Shown: positions 63,944 to 64,000 of the stretch, in pieces | Position numbering within the stretch: the stretch's first letter is position 1 | How the letters are laid out: every line of letters begins with the position of its first letter | Notes under the pieces: model-generated | The model's database searches: none | What the model saw: the letters and a program-made list of their open reading frames with translations, nothing else | What the model was told of the DNA's origin: nothing | DNA from: Devosia sp. Leaf420 | GTDB taxonomy: Bacteria; Pseudomonadota; Alphaproteobacteria; Rhizobiales; Devosiaceae | Length of the DNA stretch: 64,000 nucleotides | Reading direction: 5' to 3' | Assembly: GCF_001425445.1 (NCBI RefSeq) | Contig: NZ_LMQU01000016.1 | Location: 47,185-111,184 of the forward strand | Program-made: the position numbers and the translations under genes

Positions 63944-64000
63944 AACTCTCCAGTTCCAAAAACACCTTATCTTGGTGTCCTCAAAACCGGCAGCAGCTCA

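Larger units (their letters stand above)
62763..64000 (-). mobile_element. complete IS3-family element at the window end
   Basis: The 1238-bp element has terminal repeats whose outer 16 bases, TGAGCTGCTGCCGGTT, match exactly at 62763 and inward from 64000. It encodes overlapping orfA and orfB on the minus strand with an A7 frameshift run at 63683-63689. The right flank is outside the window, so the target duplication (expected 3-4 bp; left flank ends ...TAAC) cannot be checked. Confidence 0.92.

Overview
The window looks like a chromosome segment of a high-GC alphaproteobacterium, most likely Hyphomicrobiales (Devosia or a rhizobial relative). This rests on the dense set of ABC-type uptake operons each with its own regulator, the CCCCGGC..GCCGGGG intergenic hairpin common in that group, an IS2-group IS3 element, and a glycosyltransferase/GH130/ManA cluster. 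The genus is inference. No rRNA or tRNA gene was seen.

Bases 1-11.5 kb hold a carbohydrate-type uptake and catabolism locus. It opens with the tail of a PIG-L-type deacetylase. A minus-strand ROK regulator, a second PIG-L-type deacetylase and a DMT exporter follow. Divergent to them is a tightly overlapped plus-strand operon: binding protein, two permeases, an argininosuccinate-lyase-like enzyme, ATPase and PfkB kinase. From 11.6 to 15.5 kb lies an island-like stretch with an FtsH-like AAA-M41 protease overlapping a small DUF6634-like gene, then 1.7 kb with almost no coding signal. From 15.6 to 22.8 kb a GntR regulator and a DapA/NanA-family aldolase diverge from a second sugar-type ABC operon that ends in a BNR-repeat (sialidase-like) protein.

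From 23 to 29.9 kb is accessory DNA: a complete IS3-family element with a 5-bp target duplication, a decayed IS66 transposase, a MobA/MobL-type relaxase with a divergent accessory gene, and orphan genes. From 29.9 to 38.1 kb a LysR regulator diverges from a peptide/opine-type ABC operon containing an adenylosuccinate-lyase-like enzyme. From 38.5 to 43.2 kb a minus-strand operon encodes a 41-residue basic protein, mannose-6-phosphate isomerase, a two-domain glycosyltransferase and a GH130 glycosidase/phosphorylase.

From 43.2 to 47.9 kb small genes alternate with decayed DNA, including a broken tyrosine recombinase. From 47.9 to 58.9 kb a LacI regulator sits between a HAD/metallophosphoesterase pair and a peptide-type ABC operon (with fused ATPase) plus a Gfo/Idh/MocA oxidoreductase. 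Near-identical LacI-type operators lie in front of both arms. The last 5 kb hold a Na/Pi-cotransporter family protein, small secreted or unknown proteins, a possible double-glycine-leader peptide gene abutted by an IS remnant, and a complete second IS3-family element that ends at the window edge.
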